Assembly (NCBI GenBank): GCA_014896375.1
Contig: JADBKN010000051.1
Span: 309,035 to 373,034 of the forward strand
Source of the DNA: Bacillota bacterium
GTDB taxonomy: Bacteria; Bacillota; Sulfobacillia; RBS10-35; Bu92
Direction of reading: 5' to 3'
Length of the DNA: 64,000 bases
Part shown: piece after piece, positions 24,068 to 31,880 of the stretch
How positions within the stretch are numbered: position 1 is the first letter of the stretch
Layout of the letters: every line of letters starts with the position of its first letter
The notes under the pieces: generated by a model
Told to the model about the DNA's origin: nothing
Databases searched by the model: none
The model's input: the letters and a program-made list of their open reading frames with translations, nothing else
Position numbers and translations under genes: made by a program

Positions 24068-25575
24068 AGTTCGCCGTCCGGAAGGGTCATGTGCACGATC
24101 AGCTCCGGCAGGCGCCCCGCGCGCTCCACACGCTCCACGAGCGCCGCGTCGATGACGTCGCCACGGCTCGCCAGGAGGCGGTGTTCCGCGTCGTAGATGT
24201 CCTGGCCGACGACCTTGCCGACGAGGAAGGCGAGAACGTCGTGCCCGACGAGGCGCCGCTCCGAAGCCGCGCCCCGCGGCTGCGGAGCCCCGGGCGGGGC
24301 CGCGCCCGCGGGCGATTCGGCGCGCGACGCCGGCGCTTCCCCGCCGGCCGGGTCCGTCACGGCGAAGTCTGCCTCCCCGCTCACGACGACGCCCCGCCCG
24401 GCCGGAGCGTCCGGCTCCAGCGGCTCCCATGCAGGCTCTGGAGCCGGCGCCTCTGTCCGCAAAGCGATGAGCGGCGGGGGCAGATCGTCCCATGGCCCGG
24501 CGGCGTCCGGTGCCGCCTCCGCGCCCGGTGCAGCCCCCGCGTCCGGCGCCGGAGCCGGTGCCGCCGTGGCTTCCGGTGCCGGAGCCGGTTCCGCCGTGGC
24601 GTCCCCCGTCTGTGCCGCCTCCGCCTGGGGTCCGGCCACGGGCGCTGGCGCCGGCGGCTCCAATGCGGGCGCGGCCACCGCGGGCATCTCCGCGGCCGGC
24701 GGTTCCACGGCCGGCTCCGCCGCCGGCGCGGCCGTCGCCGGCGCCGCCGCCTCAGGCGCCGCGGCGTCGCCCTCCTCCAGCACGCGGTGGCCGCGGCGCA
24801 CGATGATCACGTCGCGCCGCACGGCCTGCACTTCGCTGGTGGGGATGACCCCGGTGGCGCCCGCGTCCGACGTGAACTCGTAGCCGACGATCGACGGCGG
24901 AAAGCCGTCGACGATCAGTGCGCTCAAATGGCCGAGGAGCTGGCCGTCGCGGCTCTGCACGCGGATCTTCCGCGCCGGCACGGCGAGGCGCGCGCGGGCC
25001 TGGCCGAGCCACGAGGCGACGACCTGATCCGGGGGCGTCTCGGCGCCGAGTACCGCCGCGACCACCTCCGCGAACTCGGGCTGGCCCGCCGCCCGCTCCG
25101 CCGGAGCCGGGAGCGCCGCCTCCCGGCCCTGGCTGGCCCGCACGACGTCCTCCACAGCGCTGAGGAGCTCCCTCAACCGCTGCTCCTCTTCCGCGATTTG
25201 ACGGTCGATCGGCGGGAGCAGGCTCTGCCAGCGACGCATCCGCTCCTCGTGCTGGCGGGCGAGGCGCTCGATCTCCGCCCGCACGCCCTCCTCAAGCCAG
25301 CGGAGATTCTCGCGCACCTCCTGCTCGTGCTCCCGCAGGTGGCGATTGTCCCCGCGAAGGTGGGCGAGCGTCTCTTCCAGCGCCGCGAGCTGCGCCTCCA
25401 GCCGCTGCAGCTCCACCTCCTCCTGCTGGATTTGCTGCTGCAGCACCTGAAGGGCGCCCTCCTGCTCCGCCTCCATCTGGGCCACATGGCGGGCGACGTC
25501 TTCCGCACGCACGCCGAAGAGACGGCGCGGAAGCCTGCGGACCCCTTCGTCCAGCCGTTCCTTCTTCGGTGGCAT
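24064..25575 (-). CDS. Coiled-coil protein with PRC-barrel-like domain and Pro/Ala-rich linker
   Basis: 503 aa. Residues about 20-165 are strongly predicted coiled coil (QQQIQQEEVELQRLEAQLAA; EEEQRLRELLSAVEDVV). A beta-rich segment about 205-265 (KIRVQSRDGQLLGHLSALIV; TGVIPTSEVQAVRRDVIIV) looks like a PRC-barrel. A linker of about 130 residues made of Ala, Pro and Glu follows. The last 55 residues (VLAFLVGKVVGQDIYDAEHR; LPELIVHMTL) form a small beta domain like the barrel modules of RNAP beta-prime or PRC-related proteins. It sits 2 bases after the DivIVA-like gene and overlaps the MurJ-like gene. I infer a scaffolding or targeting role; no family is recognised. Confidence 0.7.
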   Translation of the reverse strand: MPPKKERLDEGVRRLPRRLFGVRAEDVARHVAQMEAEQEGALQVLQQQIQQEEVELQRLEAQLAALEETLAHLRGDNRHLREHEQEVRENLRWLEEGVRAEIERLARQHEERMRRWQSLLPPIDRQIAEEEQRLRELLSAVEDVVRASQGREAALPAPAERAAGQPEFAEVVAAVLGAETPPDQVVASWLGQARARLAVPARKIRVQSRDGQLLGHLSALIVDGFPPSIVGYEFTSDAGATGVIPTSEVQAVRRDVIIVRRGHRVLEEGDAAAPEAAAPATAAPAAEPAVEPPAAEMPAVAAPALEPPAPAPVAGPQAEAAQTGDATAEPAPAPEATAAPAPAPDAGAAPGAEAAPDAAGPWDDLPPPLIALRTEAPAPEPAWEPLEPDAPAGRGVVVSGEADFAVTDPAGGEAPASRAESPAGAAPPGAPQPRGAASERRLVGHDVLAFLVGKVVGQDIYDAEHRLLASRGDVIDAALVERVERAGRLPELIVHMTLPDGEL

Positions 25576-25577
25576 GA

Positions 25578-26156
25578 TCAGCGGTTCGCGGATCTAGGGA
25601 GGGCCTCGGACCGTGAGGGGAAGATGGCGCGGCTGTCCTGGGCCGCTTCCGGCTGGGCGCTTTCCGGAGCCCGCGTGCGTGTGCCCGCCGGTGCGGCCGC
25701 CGCCGGCGCGGCATCCCGGGAAACGACATCTTCCGCGCGCGGCATCTCCTGCAGCATCCGGCGGAAATGGTCCACCTGCCGCAAGAACGCGGCGCGCGCC
25801 TCGTCCACCAGGGCGCGGCGGCTGCCGAGCATCGCCTGGCGGTGCGTGACCTCCGCGAAGACGGCCGCCTCCTCCGCCTCAAACGCGTCCACCGCCTGCT
25901 GGATGCGCATCTGCCCGTGTGACTCCATCGTGCGGATGGACGCCATGAGCGCACGCTGCTCTTCCCGCTCGGCCGCCAGTTCCTGCTCGACCTGCCTCAG
26001 GCGCTGGCGGACGCCGGCGACCTGCGCCTGCAAGGCCTCCAGCCGGGTGACGTGGGCGTGCCGTTCCCGCGCCAGCCGGTCCTCGAGCTCCGAGAGAAAC
26101 GCCTCCACGGCCGCCGGCCGCAGGCCGATGAACGAACGCCGGAAACGGACACCCAT
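25578..26156 (-). CDS. DivIVA-like coiled-coil protein
   Basis: 192 aa. The N-terminus VRFRRSFIGLRPAAVEAFLS matches the DivIVA/GpsB membrane-binding head (usually FxxxxxGYxxxxVdxFL), and the rest is a long coiled coil (residues 20-140) with a Pro/Ala-rich tail. DivIVA proteins sense curved membrane at poles and septa and recruit others. It lies between a PelF-like glycosyltransferase and a second coiled-coil protein, so it may place the polysaccharide machinery at a pole or septum (inference). A possible promoter (TTGACG, 17 bases, AATCGT on the minus strand around 26172-26206) would start transcription inside the end of the PelF-like gene. Confidence 0.7.
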   Translation of the reverse strand: MGVRFRRSFIGLRPAAVEAFLSELEDRLARERHAHVTRLEALQAQVAGVRQRLRQVEQELAAEREEQRALMASIRTMESHGQMRIQQAVDAFEAEEAAVFAEVTHRQAMLGSRRALVDEARAAFLRQVDHFRRMLQEMPRAEDVVSRDAAPAAAAPAGTRTRAPESAQPEAAQDSRAIFPSRSEALPRSANR

Positions 26157-26205
26157 GCACCCCCACCCCCGGAACTGGAAACGATTCTCATCTCAACATA
26201 ACGCG

Positions 26206-27942
26206 TCAACCGGCTCGTTGCAAGCGGTCGATGAGCCACGCCTGGATGAGGCGCTGGTCGCGGTTCGCGCGGCGCCCCAGCCGCTCCTCGAACTCGGCCA
26301 TCTGGGCGAGGAGGGCGCCGGCCAGCGGCCCGGCGGGGTCGAGGCGCAGGGCGTCTTGGAGCTGGCCGAGCGCCGCGTCGTACATGCCGACGCCCGCGAG
26401 CGCGTAAGCACGCGTAAGCGCGAGCACCTGGCGCCGGCGCGTCGCGGCCGCCGCGTCGCGCTCGCCGGCGAGCGCCGCGTAGCGCTCCGCGAAACTGCGC
26501 GTCGTCCGCTCCACCGTGAAGAGGTCGAGCGCCCGCGCCCTGGCGCCTTCGCCCAGCTCCGCGCGCAGTGCCGGGTCGTCGATCAACTGCAGAATGGCCA
26601 CGGCCATCCGGGCGGGGTCCCGCGCCGGCACGAGGAGGCCCGTGCCGGCGAGCGCCTCCGCCGTCCCGCCCACGTCCGTGGCGACGATCGGCTTGCCGCT
26701 CATCATCGCCTCGATCACGGAGTAGGGGAAGGCCTCGCTGACGCTCGACTGCACGATGATGTCGGCCTCCTGGTACGTGCGGGCGATGTCATCGGTGTGC
26801 CCCGCGAAATCGACGACCTCCTCAAGCTGCAGCTCCTCCCGGAGCGCCAGCATCTTCCGGTGGTACTCCGGCACCGAGACGGCGCCCTGTACGATGAAGC
26901 GCGCCCGGGGCGCGCGCGCGTGGACGATCGCCGCCGCCCTCAGGAGCGTCTCGATGTCCTTGTTCGGGTCGATGCGCGCGATGGAGACGACGCGCACGTC
27001 GTCGCCGGGAGGCGCCGGCTTGGGGCGCGGCTGGAAGACTCCGGGGTTGACGCCGTTGTAGATGACGTGGATGCGCTCCGGCGGCACGCCGAGCTTCTGC
27101 TCCCAACGGGCGTTGAAGCGGCAGACCGGCGCGAGCTCGTCGGCGTGGTGGAGGTTGGCGCGCACGATGCTCTGGATGAACGCCAGCAGGAAGGCCTTCG
27201 CAAAGGGGGACATCGTGCTCCGTCCCACGGAGAGGTACTGCTCCCTCAGGTAAACGCCGTGCTCCGTCAGGAGATAGGGCGTGCCGTGCAGGAGCTTGCC
27301 GACGATCCCGATCAGCCCGCAGAAGGCCGCGGCGGAGGAGTGGGTCACATCGGCCTGAGGGATCGGCGTGTTGAGGATGATGAGAAAGCGGTACACCCAG
27401 CCGAGCGCCTGGACGAGGTCGAAGATCGTCGGTTCGGGCCAGAGGCCGGCCTGCACCTCCGCCATGACGGTCGTCTTGAAGGTCTGCCAGACGTCCTCGG
27501 CCTTGAACGTCTCCTGGTAGTCGTACATTTGGAAGTAGCGATACATGCCGAGAAACACCTGGCCCAGCGCCGCCGCGTCGCGGCCGCGCGTGGAGATCGC
27601 GCCGAGAAGCTCCTGGAAGAGCGGCAGGAAGATCTGCCGCACTTGGGCCTCGCTCGTCCGCTGCTTCTTAAGGAAAACCTCCGAAAACGGAAGGTCGGTG
27701 CGGTGCTCGGACGGGTCCTGCGTCCCCCAGAGGGGGATGGCGATGACGCGCTCGACCGTCGCCGGCAGCGGGAAGCGCGCGCTCACGTACGGGTTCATGA
27801 TGACGGCCACGACGATGAAGCGGGTGTCCGGCATCTGGCGCACAAGAGTGTCGCACCACGTGCTCACGCCGCCCACGTGGTAGGGGTAGGTGCCTTCCGT
27901 GGCCAGGATCACGGTGCGCGCGCGCTTCATGCCGGCGCCCAT
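26206..27942 (-). CDS. PelF-like GT4 family glycosyltransferase with C-terminal extension
   Basis: 578 aa. PelF, the cytoplasmic UDP-sugar polymerase of Pel systems, has a distinctive N-terminal motif EGTYPYxxGGVSxW; here it is ATEGTYPYHVGGVSTW. Other matches are VTHSSAAAFCGLIGIVGKLL, TPYLLTEHGVYLREQYL, RFNARWEQKLGVPPERI, VIYNGVNPGVF, and the GT4 donor-site motif VSEAFPYSVIEAMMSGKPIV with the E-x7-E. After residue 470 an extra helical segment of about 110 residues (RRQVLALTRAYALAGVGMYD; LRLDPAGPLAGALLAQM) looks like TPR repeats and is not in standard PelF. The start may be the ATG at 27942 or 27930. Lack of PelA-E genes in classic order is odd. Confidence 0.82.
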   Translation of the reverse strand: MGAGMKRARTVILATEGTYPYHVGGVSTWCDTLVRQMPDTRFIVVAVIMNPYVSARFPLPATVERVIAIPLWGTQDPSEHRTDLPFSEVFLKKQRTSEAQVRQIFLPLFQELLGAISTRGRDAAALGQVFLGMYRYFQMYDYQETFKAEDVWQTFKTTVMAEVQAGLWPEPTIFDLVQALGWVYRFLIILNTPIPQADVTHSSAAAFCGLIGIVGKLLHGTPYLLTEHGVYLREQYLSVGRSTMSPFAKAFLLAFIQSIVRANLHHADELAPVCRFNARWEQKLGVPPERIHVIYNGVNPGVFQPRPKPAPPGDDVRVVSIARIDPNKDIETLLRAAAIVHARAPRARFIVQGAVSVPEYHRKMLALREELQLEEVVDFAGHTDDIARTYQEADIIVQSSVSEAFPYSVIEAMMSGKPIVATDVGGTAEALAGTGLLVPARDPARMAVAILQLIDDPALRAELGEGARARALDLFTVERTTRSFAERYAALAGERDAAAATRRRQVLALTRAYALAGVGMYDAALGQLQDALRLDPAGPLAGALLAQMAEFEERLGRRANRDQRLIQAWLIDRLQRAG

Positions 27943-28040
27943 TCGACACGCGGCCGGAGCGGTCCTGCCCGGCGCGCCGGAGCCGGGCCCGCATGGAGCC
28001 TCAGGGCTCCTGCATAGGGTAGCCGCAGGGGGCCGGCCGG

Positions 28041-28313
28041 GTGGAATGGCGCGTGTTCCTGGCGACGTTCGGGCTTGTCCTGCTGTCCGAGCTGGGCGAC
28101 AAATCGCAGCTTCTGACCATGACCCTCGTGGCCGAGAGCCGCGCGAACGCGCCCGTGTTTCTGGGCGCTGCGCTGGCCCTCTTGCTCGCCACCCTCTTGG
28201 GGGTGCTCTTCGGAGAGGTGCTCAGCTCGCTCGTGCCGCCCGTGTGGATCCGCATGCTCGCCGGCAGCGCGTTTGTCTTCATCGGCGGCGCGCTGCTTCT
28301 GGGAAAGCTCTGA
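28041..28313 (+). CDS. Gdt1/TMEM165-family half protein (UPF0016)
   Basis: 90 aa, three hydrophobic helices with the family signature ELGDKSQLLTM (E-x-G-D-K-[ST]) near residue 18. The family moves Mn/Ca cations; in most organisms two such halves are fused or act as a heterodimer. Only one half is present here and no second half is adjacent. It begins with GTG at 28041. It lies just before the tRNA-Arg gene and divergent from the PelF-like gene. Substrate is inferred from family knowledge. Confidence 0.8.
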   Translation: MEWRVFLATFGLVLLSELGDKSQLLTMTLVAESRANAPVFLGAALALLLATLLGVLFGEVLSSLVPPVWIRMLAGSAFVFIGGALLLGKL

Positions 28314-28319
28314 CGCCGT

Positions 28320-28349
28320 TTGCGCCGCGAGGACGGACGGCGCTATAAT
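28320..28349 (+). promoter_or_regulatory. Promoter of the tRNA-Arg gene
   Basis: A perfect TATAAT lies at 28344-28349, 18 bases after TTGCGC (28320-28325), and 11 bases before the tRNA 5' end, so the primary transcript has almost no leader. Confidence 0.6.
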
Positions 28350-28359
28350 TCAAGAAGTC

Positions 28360-28435
28360 GCGCTCGTAGCTCAATGGACAGAGCGTCGGCCTCCGGAGCC
28401 GAAGGTTGTGGGTTCGAGCCCCGCCGAGCGCACCA
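28360..28435 (+). tRNA. tRNA-Arg (anticodon CCG)
   Basis: Cloverleaf read by eye: acceptor GCGCTCG (28360-28366) pairs with CGAGCGC (28425-28431), D-arm GCTC/GAGC, anticodon stem TCGGC/GCCGA with loop CTCCGGA giving anticodon CCG (reads CGG, Arg), T-arm GTGGG/CCCGC with loop TTCGAGC, discriminator A and an encoded CCA at 28433-28435. A CGG-reading tRNA fits the GC-rich codon use. Confidence 0.95.
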
Positions 28436-28461
28436 GTGTTTCGCTGAATTTTCCTCAAGAA

Positions 28462-28498
28462 GCAGCCGGCCGCAGGCATCTTGCCTGCGGCCGGCTGC
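28462..28498. terminator. Perfect 17-bp hairpin between tRNA-Arg and the metal ATPase gene
   Basis: GCAGCCGGCCGCAGGCA pairs with the exact complement across a 3-base loop (TCT). No long T-run follows on the plus strand, while the minus side continues TTCTTGAGG. It probably terminates the tRNA and the convergent ATPase transcript in both directions. Confidence 0.65.
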
Positions 28499-28539
28499 GA
28501 TTGTGTTCGGCCTTGCGTGCGGCCTTGCGTGTGGGCCGC

Positions 28540-30564
28540 TCAGCGCGCCGTGCGCGGCGTGCGGGACAGGGCCTTCTCGGCCGTTTCTTCCTCGCTACTG
28601 GCTTCTACGGTGACCGTCCCCGGCCCGCCGGCGGCTGCGCGTGCGCCCGCGCGCCCGGGCGCGGCGGCCCGCGCGGGCGCCGCGGCGCGCAGGCGGCGCG
28701 GCGAGACAAGGAGCATGCGCAGCCCGCTCAGGACGACGACCACCGTACTGCCCTCGTGCCCGACGACGCCCAGCGGCAACCCGATGCGGCCGGTGAGCGC
28801 CAACGCCACGAGGACGACGATGACCGCTCCCGCGAAGGCCAGGCCCTGGCGGATGACGGCCTGCGTACGCCGCGCCACGCGGATGGCGAAGGCGAGCGCG
28901 TGGAGGTCGTCGCCCATGAGCACCACGTCCGCGGCTTCCAAGGCGGCGTCTGTCCCGGCGCCGCCCATGGCCACGCCCACTGTAGCCGTGGCGAGCGCCG
29001 GGGCGTCGTTGACGCCGTCGCCCACCATGGCCACGCGGCGCGTCTTGCCGAGCGTCTTCAGGATCGCCACCTTCTGCTCCGGGAGGAGGCCGCCGTAGGC
29101 GCTGTCGATGGGCAGGCCCGCCGCCACGCGCTCCACCACCCGCGGCTGGTCGCCGCTCAGCATGACGATCTCCTTCACGCCCGCGGTGTGCAGCGCGTGG
29201 AGGGCGGCGGCCGCCTGCGACCGCGGGCGGTCCATCATCGTGATCACGCCCACGGCCTCGTCGCCCAGCGCCACGATCACGACCGTCTCCCCGGCCTCCT
29301 CATGGCGGCGCACCGCTTCCACCAGTTCAGCGGGCACGTGCACGCCGAGGTCGCCGATGAACGCCGGGCTGCCGACGCACGCCGCGCGGCCGGAGTCCGT
29401 CAGACGGCCCGCCACGCCGCGGCCGGCCCGGGCCTGGATGTCGGCCACAGGCGGCGCCGGGGCCTCTAGGGCGGCGGCGCGCTGGCGGATGGCGTGCGCC
29501 AGGGGGTGGTCGACGCGCGCTTCCAGCGCCGCCGCGAGGCCCACCACGTCGCGCTCCGTGTACCCCGGCGCGGCGTGCACGGCCACCACCTGCGGGCGGC
29601 CGCTCGTCAGCGTGCCCGTCTTGTCGAAGGCGACGGCATCGATGGTGGCGAGCCGCTCCAGGTGCGCCCCGCCCTTGACGAGCACGCCGTGGCGCGCCAG
29701 GGTGGCCAGCGCGGACAGCACCGCCGCGGGCGCCGCGATCACCACCGCGCAGGGCGAGGCCGCCACGAGCACCGTCATCGCCCGGTAGAAGCTCTGCGCG
29801 AAGGGCTCGTGCCAGGCGACGAGCGGCACGAGGAGCGTCAGCGCCGTGCCGGCCAGGACCACCAGCGAATACCGCTCTTCAAAGCGCTCCGTCCAGAGCT
29901 GCAGCTGGGCCTTCCGCTCCTGCGCCTCCGCGACGAGCATGACAAGGCGCGCGAGGGTCGTCTGGTCGGCTGTCCGCTCCACTTGGAATTCGAGGACGCC
30001 GTCGAGGTTCACCGTGCCGGCGAAGACGGCGTCGCCCGGCTCCTTCGGCACCGGCGCCGACTCCCCGGTGATCGCCGACTGGTCGACGGACGACATGCCC
30101 GCGACGACCTTGCCGTCGAGCGGGATGCGCTCCCCGGGCCGCACCACGACGCGCGCGCCGAGCTGCACATCCTCCACGCGCACGCGGCGCTCGCCGCGCT
30201 CGTCGAGGACGGTCGCCGTGTCCGGCCGCAGCCCCATGAGCGCGCTCACCGCCTGGCGCGTGCGGTTCAGGGCGTACGCCTGCAGCGCGTTGCTCGTGGA
30301 AAAGAGGAAGAAGAGGATCGCACCGTCCTCCCAGCGGCCGACGGCCGCCGCGCCGAGCGCCGCCACGACCATCAGGAAGTCGACGTCGACGCGCCCCTTC
30401 GCGAGGGAGCGCACCCCTTCCCAGGCGGACTCGGCGCCGCCGGCGACGTACGCGAGCACCCATCCGGCCAAAGCGGCCGTGGGATGGCCGTGCGCCCCCG
30501 CCTGCCAGGCGGAGAGGCCGAGGACGGCCGTGGCCGCGGGAGGAAGCCAGAGCCAGCGGTTCAT
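28540..30564 (-). CDS. P1B-4-type metal-exporting ATPase (PfeT/CoaT-like)
   Basis: 674 aa from the ATG at 30564, behind AAGGAGG and overlapping the fur stop (ATGA). P-type features are the TGES actuator (DQSAITGESAPVP), phosphorylated Asp314 in DKTGTLTSG, and MVGDGVNDAPAL. The membrane metal site is Ser270-Pro271-Cys272 (VAASPCAVVIA), with HEGST in the last helices (VGHEGSTVVVVLSGLR); SPC plus HEG[ST]T marks the P1B-4 group, which exports Fe(II), Co(II) or Zn(II), unlike the CPC of copper pumps. There is no N-terminal metal-binding domain. B. subtilis PfeT is PerR-controlled, so the coupling to a Fur/PerR-like gene supports iron efflux. The C-terminal 50 residues are a disordered Ala/Gly/Glu tail. 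Confidence 0.9.
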   Translation of the reverse strand: MNRWLWLPPAATAVLGLSAWQAGAHGHPTAALAGWVLAYVAGGAESAWEGVRSLAKGRVDVDFLMVVAALGAAAVGRWEDGAILFFLFSTSNALQAYALNRTRQAVSALMGLRPDTATVLDERGERRVRVEDVQLGARVVVRPGERIPLDGKVVAGMSSVDQSAITGESAPVPKEPGDAVFAGTVNLDGVLEFQVERTADQTTLARLVMLVAEAQERKAQLQLWTERFEERYSLVVLAGTALTLLVPLVAWHEPFAQSFYRAMTVLVAASPCAVVIAAPAAVLSALATLARHGVLVKGGAHLERLATIDAVAFDKTGTLTSGRPQVVAVHAAPGYTERDVVGLAAALEARVDHPLAHAIRQRAAALEAPAPPVADIQARAGRGVAGRLTDSGRAACVGSPAFIGDLGVHVPAELVEAVRRHEEAGETVVIVALGDEAVGVITMMDRPRSQAAAALHALHTAGVKEIVMLSGDQPRVVERVAAGLPIDSAYGGLLPEQKVAILKTLGKTRRVAMVGDGVNDAPALATATVGVAMGGAGTDAALEAADVVLMGDDLHALAFAIRVARRTQAVIRQGLAFAGAVIVVLVALALTGRIGLPLGVVGHEGSTVVVVLSGLRMLLVSPRRLRAAAPARAAAPGRAGARAAAGGPGTVTVEASSEEETAEKALSRTPRTAR

Positions 30565-30992
30565 GAGGCCGCCTCCTTCGCGCGGCAGTCGGCGCACAGG
30601 CCGTGGACGTCGGCGACGCACGCCGGCAGCTCGAAGCCGGCGCGCGCGGCCACGTCGCGGAGGAGGTCGGCGAGGCCGTCGGCCGGCACGTCGACGACCC
30701 GGCCGCAACCGCGGCAGATGAGGTTCGCGTGCGGCTCGACGTTCGGGTCGTAGCGCTGCCCGTCGGGGCCGTTCGCCAGCGCGGTGAGCGCGCCGATCGC
30801 CTCCAGGGTCGACAGCGTGTTATATACGGTGGTAAGACTTAACCCGGGGTATTGCGGGTGCAGGGCCTCGAAGATCTCCTGCGCGGTCGGGTGACGGTCG
30901 TTGCCCTCCAGGTAGCGGATCACGGCCCAGCGCGGCGCCGTGAGGCGGAAGCCGCGGGCCCGCAGGCGTGCGGCGATGTCGTCGGCGCGCAC
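30561..30992 (-). CDS. Fur/PerR-family metalloregulator
   Basis: 143 aa from the GTG at 30992, which has AAAGGGGGTG upstream. HTH: HPTAQEIFEALHPQYPGLSL with TTVYNTLSTL. Structural zinc site: ICRGCGR and LCADCRA (two CxxC). Compared with B. subtilis PerR, the regulatory ligands align as His37 (HPTA) kept, Asp85 kept in QRYDPN, His91 kept in EPHA, His93 replaced by Asn, and Asp104 kept in VVDV. It is transcribed with the P1B-4 ATPase. The promoter region (30993-31074) is shared with the divergent glycerophosphodiesterase; it contains AT-richer sequence (31030-31060) but I could not fix a Per or Fur box. Confidence 0.85.
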   Translation of the reverse strand: MRADDIAARLRARGFRLTAPRWAVIRYLEGNDRHPTAQEIFEALHPQYPGLSLTTVYNTLSTLEAIGALTALANGPDGQRYDPNVEPHANLICRGCGRVVDVPADGLADLLRDVAARAGFELPACVADVHGLCADCRAKEAAS

Positions 30993-31074
30993 GGCCGCAC
31001 CCCCTTTCGACAGATCGTGTGCAACCGATACTAGTTTAAAGCGATTCCAAATACGAAGCCAAGGGATCGGTGAC

Positions 31075-31797
31075 ATGAACGCCCGTCGGCACCCGTTGAT
31101 CCTCGGCCACCGCGGCCTGCCGGCCGAGGCCCCCGAGAACACGCTCTCCTCCTTCCGCAAAGCGCTGGAAGCCGGCGCGGACGGCGTGGAACTGGATGTG
31201 CGCCTCGCGCGCGACGGCGTGCCGGTCGTCGTCCACGACGCCACCATGCACCGCACCACGGAGGCGCGCGGCACCGTGGACGAGCTCGACAGCGAGGAGA
31301 TCCGCCTCTGTTCCGTGCGCTGGCGCGGCCGCGCCATCACCACGGTGCACGTGCCGACCCTGCGGGAGGTCCTCAAAGACCTGCCCCCCGGCACGGTGGT
31401 GGACGTGGAGCTGAAGCCGCAGCACGGCGACGCCGAGATGCTCGCCGCCGCCGTCCTCGACGCCTGCGCCTGCGCGCGCGACCTCGACCTCGTCTTCTCC
31501 TCTTTCGACCTCGAGGCGCTGCGCGCGCTGCAGCGCCGCCGGCCGGAGGCGCGCCTCTGGCTCAACTGTGCCTGGGCGGCCGGCTTCGCCCTGCGCCAGG
31601 CGCAGCGCGGCCGGCTCCAGGGCGTGGCCTTCTGGCACCCGCTCGTCACCCCGTGGCTCGTGCGCCACGCCCATGAGCTGGGATTGGAGGTTGCGGCCTG
31701 GCCGGTCAACGGCCCGGACCGCGCCCGCACCCTGGCCCGCTGGGGCGTGGACACGCTCATTACCGACCGGCGCGCTGTGATCCAGGCGTTCGCTTGA
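31075..31797 (+). CDS. Glycerophosphodiester phosphodiesterase
   Basis: 240 aa, GDPD TIM barrel. ILGHRGLPAEAPENTLSSF carries the catalytic His-Arg and the metal Glu, GVELDVRLARDGVPVVVHDA the metal Glu-Asp and catalytic His; VDVELKPQ and LITDRR complete the domain. It splits glycerophosphodiesters from phospholipid turnover into glycerol-3-phosphate and an alcohol. No signal peptide, so cytoplasmic. AAGGGA precedes the ATG. It is divergent from the fur gene and its stop overlaps the -35 of the sufC promoter. Confidence 0.88.
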   Translation: MNARRHPLILGHRGLPAEAPENTLSSFRKALEAGADGVELDVRLARDGVPVVVHDATMHRTTEARGTVDELDSEEIRLCSVRWRGRAITTVHVPTLREVLKDLPPGTVVDVELKPQHGDAEMLAAAVLDACACARDLDLVFSSFDLEALRALQRRRPEARLWLNCAWAAGFALRQAQRGRLQGVAFWHPLVTPWLVRHAHELGLEVAAWPVNGPDRARTLARWGVDTLITDRRAVIQAFA

Positions 31798-31822
31798 GCC
31801 GCGCCGCCGTGGCGAATATAAT
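31794..31822 (+). promoter_or_regulatory. Sigma-A promoter of the suf operon
   Basis: TTGAGC (31794-31799) and TATAAT (31817-31822) are separated by 17 bases. The -35 overlaps the stop of the preceding gene, and the predicted start lies about 50 bases before sufC. Confidence 0.8.
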
Positions 31823-31880
31823 GGGACCGGTGCCCAAATTCCGACTGATTCACTAGGATTTCGTCAGAGGGAGGACGTCC

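Noticed and set aside
24043..28017. 1324-residue plus-strand open frame over the PelF/DivIVA/MurJ-like genes
   Set aside because: Low-complexity Arg/His/Leu frame with no domain; opposite strand encodes recognisable proteins.
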